A stretch of 64,000 nucleotides of DNA, from NCBI GenBank assembly GCA_001632425.1, contig KV425563.1:93339-157338 (forward strand). Direction: 5' to 3'. The DNA comes from Neolentinus lepideus HHB14362 ss-1. Its lineage: Eukaryota > Basidiomycota > Agaricomycetes > Gloeophyllales > Gloeophyllaceae. Positions within the stretch are counted from its first letter, which is position 1. Each line of letters begins with the position of its first letter. The position numbers and the translations under genes are program-made. The notes beneath the pieces were generated by a model. The model saw only the letters and a program-made list of their open reading frames with translations, searched no databases and had not been told where the DNA came from. Positions 21,571-34,578 of the stretch are shown here, one piece after another.

Positions 21571-24561
21571 TGTGGGTGGAGGTAGTAAACCGCCCCTTCG
21601 TGTGGATTTTTGACGACCACGATTTTGCAGGCGTTTGTAGTAGAGTGATGTTTGTATGTTCATGACAGTAACAATTGTATGCTGGTGTTCGCGAGATGCT
21701 AAATCCTGAGGCGATATCCGAATGCGTCTTGACTCTCCTGAGTACAGTGCATACAAGTCAACCGATGCAGACTTGAACCTGTATAATATCGTAACGATGA
21801 TATTAATCTGCGAGTCCAAATCGAGACAATATTTCGTTCCTCATGGAATATGCTCCAATAATACCATATACGTGTAAAAGCTGTTTGGGGAAGCGACTTG
21901 TGAAGTACCTAAGGTAGCCTTCCGGTACGTGTCCTAGCGACCGGTCATAATAATGATTTCTATGTAAGATCGTAAGCTGCTATCAATTATGTTCTGTAAA
22001 ATAGCGTATGCCTTGTTCCTCACCACTCGTAAGAGACGCTGCACCGACTTGGTGTGGCAACCTGTCAAGTTTGGAAATCCGTCTGTCACTTGTGTGCCGC
22101 ACAAATGAAGGGTCTAGAGCCAACAGCCAGTTGGCTCCTACGGCTAGCGCAGCATCTTTCTCCAGAGAGATGAGGGAATGACGTCCTTTCAACCGCTCAC
22201 AACGGTCCGAGACATTCTCCAGGAACTTTAATCGACGCACCGCGTTCTAGACAATAGATGAACGAGACAGTTTGAAGCATCAGGGCTAAAAGCTAAAAGC
22301 TGTATGTAAAACCATCAAAATACACGGGCTATCGTCAAGAGCATACCGCTTTGATGCTTCTGGATGAAGAGTGATTTAAATAGAAACTTTAACCTCCAAT
22401 CCATCCTCACTAACTAAATTTCGTTTGAGACATTTCATATTTCTGGAACGCTGGACTCTCAGATGCGGGCGTCATCCCGAGCCCCAAACGGATGTTCATC
22501 ATTCGTTACAACGTAGTGCTACAGACATCCAAAGGTAGGGATGTCCACCGCCATCGTTAGCCTCTGGAAAGTCTTGCAACCGAACTCAAATCAAACCATT
22601 CACTCTAATCCTAGTTACCTCCACACGATTGACCTAACAGTACTTCATCCGAGAGGACAAGAAGCAACACAAAAGTAAGTGCGGACGTTGCAGATCAGAC
22701 TGACTCATTCGATAGTGTTATATATATTTTCCTGTCAGAGCGTAGCTAGACTTGATTTAACACAGCGGGCAACCGAGGTGTCTGCCGTGTAAGAGACTGG
22801 TTACTGCGAGACGCGCCAGCCCAATTGAGGAAGTGGTCTTTCCGAATCAGGGAACAACCACGCGGCTCGGGTGGCGTCCATCTACTCGACCGTTGACCGA
22901 GCCTATAGGATGTTACGAACCGCGTGTACAAAGATTAACAGCTATAAACCTTGAATTTGGGACATTGAAAAAACTATTTAATTACGTTGAATATTGCTAA
23001 AGCTACTTTAGTCTCCACAGCGCGCTACAATAAAGAACTGTTCGTTGTGTTAGGTAAACTCTCGCTAGACACGTCACACAACAGGTAGCTCTGTAAACTT
23101 TGCCTGTGCTCCCAGTGCGTTGCAATCTGGGTAGAGAAACAAGAGCAGAGACGAACATGAAGGAACAACAACCATTTTGAAGACTGCTTGAAGACTCGCG
23201 GAACAGTCTACGGAGGCAGCCAATCAGAAGCCATGACCGTAAACCCACGCATTTTCGGGGCGGCGCCAGACATGTTCTATGGCAAAAAAACACCTCTTGA
23301 AAGACATTCCAGACATCTTTATGGGGACTCGCGTTGAGTATTCCCCAGAATATTCTAGGGACAGCTTATGGGGAAAAGCATAGTGAAACAGATAAAAAAT
23401 GTGGAAGTAAATGCCGAAGTCGATAGCATCAATGAGCTGAGACTACAAAATCGATTTTGTAGTCATGTTGTAGTCCATAGTGCAGACGGACCTCGAAGCG
23501 GGAATGGAGCTTGTAATTGATTGAGGAATATGCCGGACAGTCGCGCAAGTCTACCACTGACAACGACTTGCCTGGCCTCGGAAATATAATATTAGGAGCT
23601 CGTTACTGGCTTATTGCGAACTGGAGACATAATGACTGCAGCGTTCATGATGGTCTCAGCAGCAACACTGCGCAGACGATCCTTTGCGAGCGGTTTTCGT
23701 CTTTCGTACCTCGGTCGACACAACCGCTTATCATCCTCATCAGCTACATGAAATCGCGATGTATCACTGTCGGATTCATTGGCAAACCCTACGTACAATG
23801 GACCATTATCCCCGGCGTTCCGATGCATCGAAATCTTTTCTTTTTCTCCCCTCAGGCTCTTGACGCTCATCCCCCGTGATTGGATCATCCCCCCGACCAC
23901 CGGATATCAGCAAGCACTGCGCTGGGAACCAGTACGGCAGTGATGGACTTGGGTGGGCAAGTCGTATGTTGCCCAGGTGAAGCCTATATTGGCAGAGGGC
24001 GAGACGCCTGATCCGAAGAAGGTGGTGGTCTCGGTGGAGATGACCACGTAGTCGCTCGCTCTGCGCAAGAAAGTCATGAAGGTGTACGCCACGTCGTTCC
24101 TGGTTCCTGCTGAGGCTTGCGAACCAGATGGTGTTCGCGAATGAAGACCTGGACAATAAGACAATAAGATACCCGAATGCGACTCAGACCGTCGGAAAGA
24201 ATGGAGGATTGCTCGGGAGATGGATTGTGAGATATAAAATTTACTCTGGTGGGGGTGCTGGTCTAGGAGAGTTTCACGAAGACAGGAAGGTGTCGTCAAG
24301 CATATCTTCCTCCCGTTGGTGCAATTCTTCCTAACTCTTAAATTCTCGTGGTATGCAGGTATCTAACGTTCATGAAGAGTCTGATTAATCGCTTCGGTGT
24401 CATTGCTCAGCTTGCTTCTGAATACATTTCATAACGGTTACATCGTCTTTCCTATTGCGATTAATCGAAGTCACAGATATCAATCCATCAGACGCGTCTA
24501 CGATATGTCAAGCATCAACCTAGATCTGCTAAATCAACCAATCCTGTTGGCAAACTGAACT
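21571..24561. other. Gene-poor region, 3 kb
   Basis: No gene can be supported. Minus-strand ORFs at 23806-24299 overlap and have no recognised domain, although AYTFMTFLRRASDYVVIST looks coding-like and could be a relic. A perfect 24-base palindrome sits at 23441-23464. Confidence 0.4.
23452..23504 (+). repeat. 53-base dispersed repeat, copy 1
   Basis: CGATTTTGTAGTCAT ... CAGACGGACCTCGAAGCGGG matches 27887-27939 without gaps and with few substitutions. Its left end is part of a 24-base palindrome with arms GACTACAAAATC. Confidence 0.7.
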
Positions 24562-26336
24562 TCACACCGCAGTCTTGGTCCTCCATTCGTCAACCACTCC
24601 GCGATAATCAACCATAGTGTACGGCTGGAAACACTCCGCTAGAATATTGCTCTTCCTGTGTCTCCTCAAACCCATATCATTGAGCAACATGTCGATGTAC
24701 GGGATCACGTCGAACACGAGGTCGGGAAACTGCTTTCCCCGACCCTCGGGACATCGCCATCTACAGAACTGGCTGTGAAGCACCGTGTCTGCATTGACGC
24801 GCTCCGTCGAATCGAGCGGGAGCCTGCCGTCGAGGTACGCCGTTGTCCAGAGCGCCTGTGTCTGCGCCAAGAGGGGCGTTATAGTGCTCTGGATGACGCC
24901 ACAGAATGCGATGGACCTATCCGTGATGAAGGCTGGTGGTACCATCGCACGGTATAATCGATATGGTGCTGCCGCTTTGCTATCCTCGGAAGAGAATTGC
25001 TCACGATGGCTGATTCGGACGGGTTGGTCTCTAAGGCGCGGGAATCGGCTGAAGATCTCTTCATCTACTTTCTGTACGGCTGTGTGATCAGCGCTGTTCG
25101 ACATGCCCGGTAACCCCAACTTCGATTCGATACCTTCGGGTAAGAATTCGAAGGAGGGTTTCATTTCCCACCCAGTCATGTAGATGAAAGCGTCTGCCGG
25201 TAGCGATTTGCCCGAAGACAGATGCACAGTCTTGTGCGATAGTTCCTCAATATCCTCGATATGCACTTTGACAGTACCATTCCGGACATATTCGAAGAAG
25301 TTAGTGGGCTGATTCAGGATGCCAGTCGAAGTGCCATGCCAAAAAGGTCCCGCAGACGGTACCAGCTTCGCCGTCGCTGGACAGCTATCATAGCTGTTCA
25401 GCGATGCGATGTGGTTGCGAAAAGTATTCCAGAAAGCGTCTACTAGCCACCTCCCGACTCTCGTACCATGCAGGAAACGGCGGATAGAGCCGAAGCCGTC
25501 CGCGTCCCCCCACACGCACGGACTGAACCAGGTTATCGCGCGAGTGGTCACTATCATCTCGAACCATATCTTCAGTGGCGTGATATACGGCGGGGTCATC
25601 CAGGAGGGGCCGTGTCCGGACTTGCGGATTATCCAGTGCACGGAGATACCGACGGACGCGAAGGTGTAAACAGCGTCCCAGGCAAACTTGGTGCCGCCAA
25701 CAACGACCACACTATTCGCGGTGAGGATGAGGTCGTTTTCATGCGAAGGAAGATCTTTGACGTGGAACATTGGGGCACCGAAGACATCACCGCCCTTGTA
25801 ATTTTGTGGGAGAGGTTGTGAAGTGAGGCCGGTTGCAAGGACTAGTTTGTCCGTGAATATTGTCAAGGTCTTTGCCTCAGTGAGACCCCCGTTTTGTGAT
25901 GTGGTGACAATCCATTTACCGCCTTCTACCCGTTCCACGCTCCCAACTTTCGTCCGAAAACGAATGCGACGGTAGAGATCAAATTTCTCCGTATATTTGT
26001 GAAGATATTCGTGGACTACTGCCCCGGGAGTGTGCTCTCCTAGCTTTACTCCAAAACTGTCGTCCAAGGGGAAGTCGCTGAACTCGTAAGTGCCCCTCAT
26101 GTTGTTCGTTCTCAAGCCTGAATAGAGTCGCTCTTTGGCCCACACTCCGCCGACGGTTTCTTGACCATCAAGGACCGTAACTCGAGCCTCTGGATGACAC
26201 TCCAGGTACGTCTTCGCCATAGCCAGTCCATGCCATCCTGTACAGCAACAGATCATGCTTAGCCCGAGTTGAACGTCACGTCTCCGGTTGTGAGGCACTC
26301 ACCGGCGCCAATGATGAGTAGCTCCACGCTCTCCAT
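24562..26336 (-). CDS. FAD-dependent (flavin-containing) monooxygenase
   Basis: Two exons, 26336-26303 and 26237-24562, with a 65-base intron, giving 569 residues. The N-terminus MESVELLIIGAGWHGLAMAK forms the first dinucleotide fold (GxGxxG) across the splice. GGVW and the later ATGLTSQP are typical of flavin monooxygenases. A second Rossmann motif is altered to VVVVGGTKFAWDAVY, a form common in large fungal members. Such enzymes use NADPH and oxygen to hydroxylate small soft nucleophiles or carry out Baeyer-Villiger reactions in secondary metabolism or detoxification. The substrate is unknown and no biosynthetic partners flank the gene. The start is supported by the completed GxGxxG motif. 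Confidence 0.9.
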
Positions 26337-28580
26337 GATTGACGAAGATGGAGATGTGATCTCCGACACCACAAATGATATGCCTTAGTGGAAGGTGGGA
26401 GTGTGGGCCCCTAGCAGAGTTTCTGTGTGCTAGCCTTCGACGAAGGTAGATGATATCGTCTCCCACTAGGACGAGTTATATAGACATCCTTAAGGCATCG
26501 GGATCTCTAAACCTGCCTGCCAAAAGCGCGAGTTCCATTTGACAACACTGGTTCTGTCACAGGTCCGAGACACTAGACCAACGTGTTACGGAACACTGGG
26601 TTCTCGCTCCACACACCGCTGGCCACACCCGCGTCTGTGGCGTGAGCTATGGGAGTCTCTGAGAGTCAACTGTGACAAATGTGACAGTTCGCTGCCACAC
26701 GATCTACGCGAGCTCACCGCGAGACTACACGAGATCGACGGGTCTAGATATCGATAACTGGCGATCCAAGCAGGTCTTGATTATGGCCAGACACGCTGAC
26801 GTTTCCGAGACTCAAGTGGTCTTGTAGTACTTCCAGTCTCCGTCCTGAATCGAAGCAATCCAGCAGAGAATATTTGGCGTCCCCTTTACTTTTTGCAGTC
26901 GTTCAGACTCGTTCTATAAGCCTCCTGATAGGCAGCTTATCGCTATGTACTGACTACGTATACTTTCGAACTGTCATTGATCATGAGGTTAACGTCATTC
27001 AAAGAGGGACGCCAACCTACTAGTACTAACGATCAAATCGAGACCTATGCTTCTTGCTAAGGATAGAGATAGGAATAAATATGAATAGCATCTCCTGGGA
27101 TCGCGGGAGCAGCTGACCGTTGGATTACTTGACTCTGCCAAATGTGACTGAAGCTTATGTGACTGAAGTTTGTGTGGACTGGTCGCAAAGCAAGCACATC
27201 AGAAATAAACTGTCATTGACATTTAAAGCTATGGCCCGCCAGGTGCCTTGGTGTCGACTCAAGAATAACAGTCTCGGAATGCAGGTGGAGCATAACGTCA
27301 AGAACGTCCCTGAGTGAAGCATTAGCAGCGATCTACGGAGAATAGCCACTTATGAATAAGATAAGCTAGACACGGGTAACGTACTAATAATTGGCAGCGG
27401 TATAAGTTCTGAAGTCGAATTAGGCCTGCGAAGTTATGGAAAGATCGCTGCCAGTGTCTCTTCAATAGCTCTGAGTCCTCCCTTGAACGGAGATCAGTGT
27501 CTATCACAATAGTGCAGTTCGTTCCCCTGATGAGTGGCAACTTACCTGAGTCGACTGCACTGTGGAAATATCGAGAAGACTTAGATCCGTATCCTTGACC
27601 CGAGCGCCTGCTTTAGATCGCGCAGAGGTAGTAAGTGCAGGCAACGCGTTGTCAATAGTCCGTATTGTCGGCTATTTCTGGCTATCACTATCGTCTCCAA
27701 ACATGCTAGACAGCACGTCCAAATACACGCGAAGGTAGGTTCCGTCAGTGTGAGGTCAGATAACGACAGTCAGTGTTGCTGACTATCGCCATCACCTCCA
27801 AACACTTGAGGGAGCTTTGGACCAAGTACTTACTGCTCTACACAGCATTTCCACCTGAGACCCAGTCAAACCTGGAAGGACAGAACCGATTTTGTAGTCA
27901 TATCATAGTCCACACTACAGACGGACCTCGAAGCGGGAACTAGCTTTGAAGACTGATTATCCGGCATCCCTTGTGGCCCAATTCAGTGTGCGAGTCTTCC
28001 ATTAACCACTACGAAAGTATTGTCTGGGGCTCTGTGTCTCCTTCGTGACTCGCACTTTGATGGTGTTCCCGAGGTACAGAAAACCCATTTGCCCTGTCAT
28101 TTCGTCAAGGACGTCAAGTCCAATGGTTGAGCACAGGACGCCCGCTGGTACGCTATGGACCGCGTAGCGATCTGATTGTCCCGCCCCTTGTACGGCGTCG
28201 TTTAGCCAGTAGGTCATCATGAAACGAAATGTTATAATTCCTGGTTGATTCGCGAAATAGAAAGAAAGCTAGGTGGCACAAGAGACTTCAAGTCTCCTGC
28301 TAGAAAAGGTGACATTGATGAACGCTTCCTGCCTGTGTGAAACCATCGAATAACTTAATTGGTTGATATAACACATACTTATGACCCAGCATCTGAAATC
28401 GAGCGTGCAAATCTTACATGCTCGCTTTCAGTTGTCGGCCGCTAGCAGTCGCCTCCGCGCAGCAGCGTATTTCAGCAAGCCAAGCAACCACACACCTCAA
28501 AACTATGTTATCCAGCAAGTAGATGTGTTCATCTCAGAACTGGCAGCTGGCACACATGAAGATCTAACGTGTAGGCCTGT
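26337..28580. other. Gene-poor region
   Basis: No supported gene. Contains copy 2 of the 53-base repeat (27887-27939). Minus ORF 28002-28220 has no recognised family. Confidence 0.4.
27887..27939 (+). repeat. 53-base dispersed repeat, copy 2
   Basis: Gap-free match to 23452-23504. The palindrome present at copy 1 is lost because the left flank differs. Confidence 0.7.
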
Positions 28581-29096
28581 TCAAGCTAGCAAGGTTCCAG
28601 GAATAGTGCGGTGAGGTTCGGTACATTGAATACGCTCCAATACGTGCCATATCGTAAGAAGTGACAAAGCCACACCCACACAGCGTGTACTCGTCGATCT
28701 TCGGCGGTGGCAATGTACTCGATCGACTTGCGTTTCAGGTGCCCGGGTCCGGTGGAGGGGTGGCGAATGAGATGGTATGGTCGCTTTAATCTCCCTCAAC
28801 TGCGTACCAGTTAACTCTTTAAACGGCACGCAGTCATTCTTTTGCAAGGGACGAAGGACATTGAAGTTATATATACCTAGCTGGTCACGGGTATCACAGA
28901 TTCGTACGGCTGCATACAGTAGCAATGACGGGCCATCAACGGGGGTGTTGAGCATGCAGAGCAACGTAAGAAGGCCTTTGCAGTCCTCTTCGATAGGTTC
29001 CTGTGCTCCTTGGAGTGCCTCAAGTCTTGCAGCCGACGAGTTATCCATGTTACACATAGGCGTTGAACAGCGCGGCCGACGGGTCAGGCTTTCCAC
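28581..29096 (-). pseudogene. Possible decayed gene, unknown family
   Basis: The minus frame from 29050 down reads LEALQGAQEPIEEDCKGLL, LYAAVRICDTRDQLGIYNF and KELTGTQLREIKATI, which looks helical and coding-like. Near 28770 the coding appearance jumps to another frame (STGPGHLKRKSIEYIATAED, AVWVWLCHFLRYGTYW) with no convincing splice pair, so a frameshift is likely. I do not recognise it. It may be a relic of a lineage-specific gene. Confidence 0.3.
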
Positions 29097-32000
29097 ATAC
29101 CCTGTCCAGCACTACAAGTCACAGCTTATACGTGTTGTGTATACGCGCTCGCACTTCGACCGCTGCGCTAGGACTACTTCCATCGCAGACGCGAGCCAGG
29201 GTTAGATGGGTGAATATGTCTCCACGTCATAACTATAGGCTGAAACTTCGGAACGTCGAGCGTACAGCGTAACAGTCTGCTGAGATGCAAAGAGCTCGAC
29301 GAAGATATTGAAATAGGGATAATACACTTGGAATACATTGCTCGAAGAAGAGCAGATGGAAATGGTGGACGGAGTCAGTGTTTGATATTCGCATTATAAG
29401 CCGTACTTACCGGTGACTGTGCCATATAATTCTGAGGTAAAGGGGGGGGTGGAGTGCTGCGTGCACTGTGAACCGGAGGCGAGACAACACGGCTTTGAAG
29501 ATGCATTTAATGGTCTTGTATATCCTCATCCCCTAAGGTACGCACGCCACAGACGCTTTGACCAGAGATCTAGAGCCACGGTACAGCAGGGGCGAAAATC
29601 TAAGCGTAGCTGCCACATGACGCTTGGAATCTTCATACTGTCGTACCTTCAGAAATATCGTCTTGCGTTAAATACTGCTCCGTAGTAAAAAAATTGACTG
29701 TGCGATACCAACGTATACAAACCAAAAAAAGGTGTTCATGTCAAGCTAACAGAGAATAACACAACCGCACCAAGTCCAGTCCCGTACATCGCGGAAGTAC
29801 ACGTACTGGCGATGTCCTGGATGAGGGCGAAGATATGAGCACATGCTTAAAGCAACATTAGCCACGGCTTCATAAGGGAGATAAGTGACTGGATAGATGG
29901 CAAGTAATTGACCCAAAATTGACCCCACAGAAAAGAACAACAACAACTGGGACCGAGCCTAATTTACCTACTATGGTAAAATGTAGGCTCTGATGTATAA
30001 GCGCGAAAGCGCTAAGCCCTCATGGCCAAGCGTCTGTTACTCACTGCCGCCTCGTCTTTTGCAGGACAATCACAACAGCGATGACTTTCGGACAAGCTCT
30101 CTCGGACAGAGTTTCTCGTCGTTCTCACCGTGAATATCATCTCATGTATCGACATACTAACTGACGTGACTGTATTCCAGACACCAGATGGACGGTGGAG
30201 ATGCCCTCGTATGGTCTTCACTTCATTTACTTGAACTACGGGCGTATTCGGATGATCAATGCAATAAGCTGCTTTCTCACTATATCGCTCTGCTTATATT
30301 ATTTAGAACTTGAATTTGCAGCGACATAAGGCTACTTACTTGGAACCAATATGACATGACTGGCATTTGGTAGAAGATAATTTGCCGCCGCCCAGACAGA
30401 TTACCACGAAGACGTGAAAAAAGACAGGAGCCGAATATGCATATCAGTAAACGGGACGCTGACCTCATCGACGGATGTACCACAAGATACAATTGAGTCA
30501 TGGTCAGTAGATCGAGCGACTTACCACAACAGAAGTTAGGCCATTAATTGTCATGTCTATCAGCCTTGTGGACTACGGATCCATTGTTCGAAGATAGACA
30601 GATGGATAGTACAGTATGAACCGGACCGTCATCCAACGGGAATGGTAACTGTGAGTTCACATAATGGTTTACTCACCCTGTTCCAAAAAACTTATGACAA
30701 CCTAACAGACATCCAATACGTACAATCTGAATATGATGGCGCAAGTACGTCATCGTATTCAGATAGTGGTCGTCAGGACCTTGGACGACAATGTTGCGAG
30801 CTAGTCCATCCTGTAACAATCAAGTATTGTTGCCGTCTGCCATCGCCGAGCATGGCCGTACACCGAAAGAGATCAATAAGTGACTCAAGATTACAAGCTC
30901 TCGAGTTGTAGTCAAACGGTACAATCATCAAATAGAGGAGTACATTGGTGCCTTGCACAATTATATATTTAACCAGAACGATGCTGATAAGCTCCAGAGA
31001 CGATCTGTATAAGTTGAAGAGGTTCCAATAAACACTCCGCAGCATCTTCCACCAGAGAGATAGTTCCACAACATTGAATAAGTTCTTCAATGCCTCTGAG
31101 CCGCAGAAGCGCGGTGCACTTTCTTCTGTCTTTCGGTCTGCATTGGGAGCGACATAAGTCTGGTGCTCATCGAACGGAGGCGTGTGTTCGTGCCCAGCAT
31201 GAATATCTCGCAATCAGCACCGGACGGATGAGAACTTGAAGCAGCCTCTAGACACCGGATGAATCCATCAGACTCGAAGCATTGTTGCCCATTAGAGGGA
31301 TGGTTCCGGAGCATTGAACAGCTCCCTCAATGCCTCTGGGTCATATTCAAGCAATGTGATACGGCTCCTTCCATACCGGCTGAAATAGAATGATGAGCGC
31401 GAGATGTGCTGGCTCGCTCTCAAAAAAGTCACGGTGGCGTGTCGACCACTTCTTGGTGGCTATTCAAAGGCGAAGCACTCCGGTTACGCGCCGACATCAC
31501 TGCCGAATGTAGAGGAGGTAACATCAAAGCTCCTGGGAGTACCCTGTACTGCGCCGACTAGAGGGATTCCGATATTACTCAGGCACGTCTTGGGGTACTC
31601 CACATGAGCACATGCTAGAGCCAGGTATGAGGGTGCCCTTAGGACGAGGTGCGGTGCACAGCAGACGTACATCCATCGCGAGTCTCAGGGTAGATGCGTT
31701 CGACGGTGACCATGGAGCACCCGTCTTCTGCGCCAAGTCGAGGTCCAATAGGATCAACTGGTATACGCGGTCGGCAGCGACGGAGGTACCAACACGATCC
31801 CTTGCTCAGATCTCGTCCCAACAGTGTCAGGTACTCCATGACAGATTGTAGCGGGAATGAGTTCCTTGAACACTTCGGTTGTCATGAAGCAGGGAGTCAA
31901 GACCTCTTGACGCCGTGGGAGGTCATAGAAAAGGATGGTCTGCGACATCCTGCCTCGGGTTCCATGCATGGGACGGCATGAACGTCGCTCAGCCCTGTTG

Positions 32001-32825
32001 CGTCTCCTTCCAGGCCTCGACAAATGTCCGACTGGCCTGAAAAATGTTTGCAGGAGCGTAGATGCTATCGACGAACATTCCACACGAGCTGGAGTGTAGC
32101 CATTGACAAACTTATCAGCAGGAGGATTGGCGAGTACTCCAATTCGATGAGTGCCAGAGGCAAAAGTGATAAGAATGAGGTTTCTGGAGGAATTTGAAGC
32201 CGGGGTACTTGGAATACATTGCACGACATATTGCTTGACTATATGTCTAGGGCGGTCAGCAATCAGAGTTAATGTTAGCTATGAGAAGACGACGCTCACC
32301 GGCTGGAAACAGCCTCCAGCGCATGCATTGCGCAAAAAAAGGGTGGAGGTGAAGAGGTTAGATTCGACATAGCTGAATACGTCGCAAGAGAAATGAAGAT
32401 GGATTCTACGTATGTCGGCCAGGTTTATATACCTCTGTAGCAGTGCCCATGCCACACAGGCTTTGACAGGAGAGCCACAAGTCTCTGCGTTGTGTCTCAG
32501 CTTATACAATGGAGCGGATTAGCTCAAGTGAGACAAAATATCACGGCTCCTGTGGAGGAGCGGACTAGACCTGGGATAAACGGAAGTGGACGACGATGGC
32601 GAACGAATAGCAAGCCAGGTCGCATCAGCATAATAGAGCCTTGCAACGAAGAATACGAAGAATATTAATAAACTATACGGGCACCCCTAGATGTCACTTG
32701 AGACAGCGCATAGAAGCAAATTACTATACTTACTTGAGATGGGGAACAGGCAACTTACATAGGCTGCCCACGGCCACCAATTTGCGTGGGAAACGTCGCT
32801 GCTGGTCTCTACTCACTGCTACTAA
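29097..32825. other. Gene-poor, relic-rich region
   Basis: No intact gene. A pair of related segments at about 31046-31100 and 31292-31345 (GTTCC, CATTGAA, CAATGCCTCTG in order) suggests an internal duplication. A minus-strand piece near 32010-32110 reads GMFVDSIYAPANIFQASRTF, VEAWKETQQG then stop, which looks like the end of a lost gene. Copies of a 16/17-base motif (see findings) occur near 29328 and 32207. Confidence 0.35.
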
Positions 32826-33342
32826 CAAGGGGCCGACACCGGGAGTTGCCGGCACACAGGGAGGGGGGAGGGGGGGTCCTTCGAGGTCCTTATCCGGACT
32901 TTCTGAAGACCCCCTTATTTGGACTGCTAGTGACCACAGATAGATGATTCCAAGCCCGCACGATCCCAGAATGGTGTAAAATAGCTATAGTGGACTACCA
33001 GCATTTCTTTCACTGGCAGGAAGGTCGAGGAAGACGTGCCACTGTGCTATTTGACCTTGTTTGGCGTCGTCGCGTGGCTTCCCATTAACGAAGGTTGGCT
33101 AGAAAACTTAGTCTTCATTCATGTCATAATATTATCTGATGTATGCTACTTTAATAGAGACCCATGATACTTATTTACTCTAACTTGACGGATGTTGAAA
33201 TGACAGAATAAGACGGATTTGGTAATTCATTTACCCAATATGGGTTGTGTGAAGATTACGTAGGGGAGGGGGGGTTCCCTCCCTGGGCCTTAGTCGGACT
33301 TTCTGACGTCGTGTATAGAACTTTCTTTCTGTCGGCCCCTTG
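32826..33342 (+). mobile_element. hAT-like MITE, 517 bases
   Basis: Terminal inverted repeats CAAGGGGCCGACA (32826-32838) and TGTCGGCCCCTTG (33330-33342), 13 bases perfect. It is flanked by GCTACTAA (32818-32825) and GCTACTAT (33343-33350), an 8-base target duplication with one mismatch. An 8-base TSD and TIRs beginning CA(A/G)GGG are typical of the hAT superfamily. The interior has no transposase frame. It contains two direct sub-repeats, each a G-rich run followed by a block with CGGACTTTCTGA (about 32860 and 33265). Confidence 0.8.
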
Positions 33343-33699
33343 GCTACTATAACACTATATCCTATCTCTGTAAAGCTGGCTACTGCGACGAGAAATCATC
33401 CTATGATCTCTGAATACTGCGACGATTTCGGACCTGGATGGCTGAGCGGTATTGGACCTCTCACCGCACGTAATCTCGACGGCTGAGGCGTCAGGGTGGT
33501 CGTTCTGGGAGACGGTGACGGTGTTTCTGAGCTGCTGTATGGGACAAAGAGCCTTAAGTTCCAGGACCGGTAGAGCACCAAGTTGGCGCCGGCGGGTCAA
33601 GACTAGGTGCATCTGCTTGTACCAATGATAGAAGGCTCTGCCAATTCAGATTGAATGTAGCGACAGTAAATCGACCTCGACACGTCCTTCTCCCGTCTT

Positions 33700-34406
33700 T
33701 CAGACAAGCTCCCGATCATGGTTGCCGGTATGACGCGGACTATTGTGAAGGCTGGCTTCGTCAATGCTGTACTGTCCGCTGGCTATCGCCTCGAACTCGC
33801 TGGGTGAGGCCATTACAACAAGAACGCGCTGCGCGCGGAGCTTGGAAGAGACCCGTTTGATGCTCGCCGCCTTCATTCTACCGATTATTTTAGCAGCCTT
33901 CTCATCCGTGGGGATATCAGCCGTGACGTAGAGACCTTCGATGGGGTTGAGCGCAATGCCAACGCCAGTGAGAATATTGGCTTGTATCTCTGCCACCCTG
34001 GATCCGTAGTCGAAAATCGTCAAGTTATCAGACTTGACGTCGGCAACCTCGATTTCCCTATTCTAATGTGTGGACCGATGGCTGTGCTGGTGGTCGCCGT
34101 TCATGCGAGGACTTCCGTCAGCCTATGCTTGCGACATTCAGTGCTATCAGGAGGCACGCGAACACATCGTCGCCCTGGTTTTGGTGGAGCTGACAGCATC
34201 TGGTCGAATTCGACTAGTGACTGGTGCCGTTCGACTGCTTCATCTTTGAGAGCCGCGTCATGGTTGCTAAGGATGCGCACACTAGCTCGTCCGTGACGGT
34301 TGTTGACGATGCTCAGTGGGATGGCAAGGATCTTTTCCGTCGTGTAGACATGTATGTAGTACAACGCGTCTGAGGTCGAAGACGCCCGTAGATTGTATCT
34401 CGCCAT
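33700..34406 (-). CDS. Unknown protein, two exons
   Basis: Exons 34406-34113 and 34062-33700 with a 50-base intron give 218 residues in frame. No known domain was recognised. The protein starts MARYNLRASSTSDALYYIHV and contains VRILSNHDAALKDEAVERH, IFDYGSRVAEIQANILTGVG, and RAQRVLVVMASPSEFEAIAS, a plausible mixed alpha/beta sequence. Minus-strand sequence further down (33612-33355, PIQQLRNTVTVSQNDHP) also looks coding-like and could be an extra exon, after which the hAT-like MITE begins. Codon use looks genic but evidence is only frame and splice consistency. Confidence 0.45.
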
Positions 34407-34578
34407 GTGCCATATCTTCCGGCTGATAGTTATAGCTTACCTAAGATTCGTGTACGGGCGCTGCAATTGTACTGTCTGCTTAATCTAAGAGACACTTCCC
34501 CACCTCTGGGATACCTTAATCTCATACGACAACAGTACTTCGGTGGACATCAGTCATCGCTCTCGGTTTTTAAGGGCC

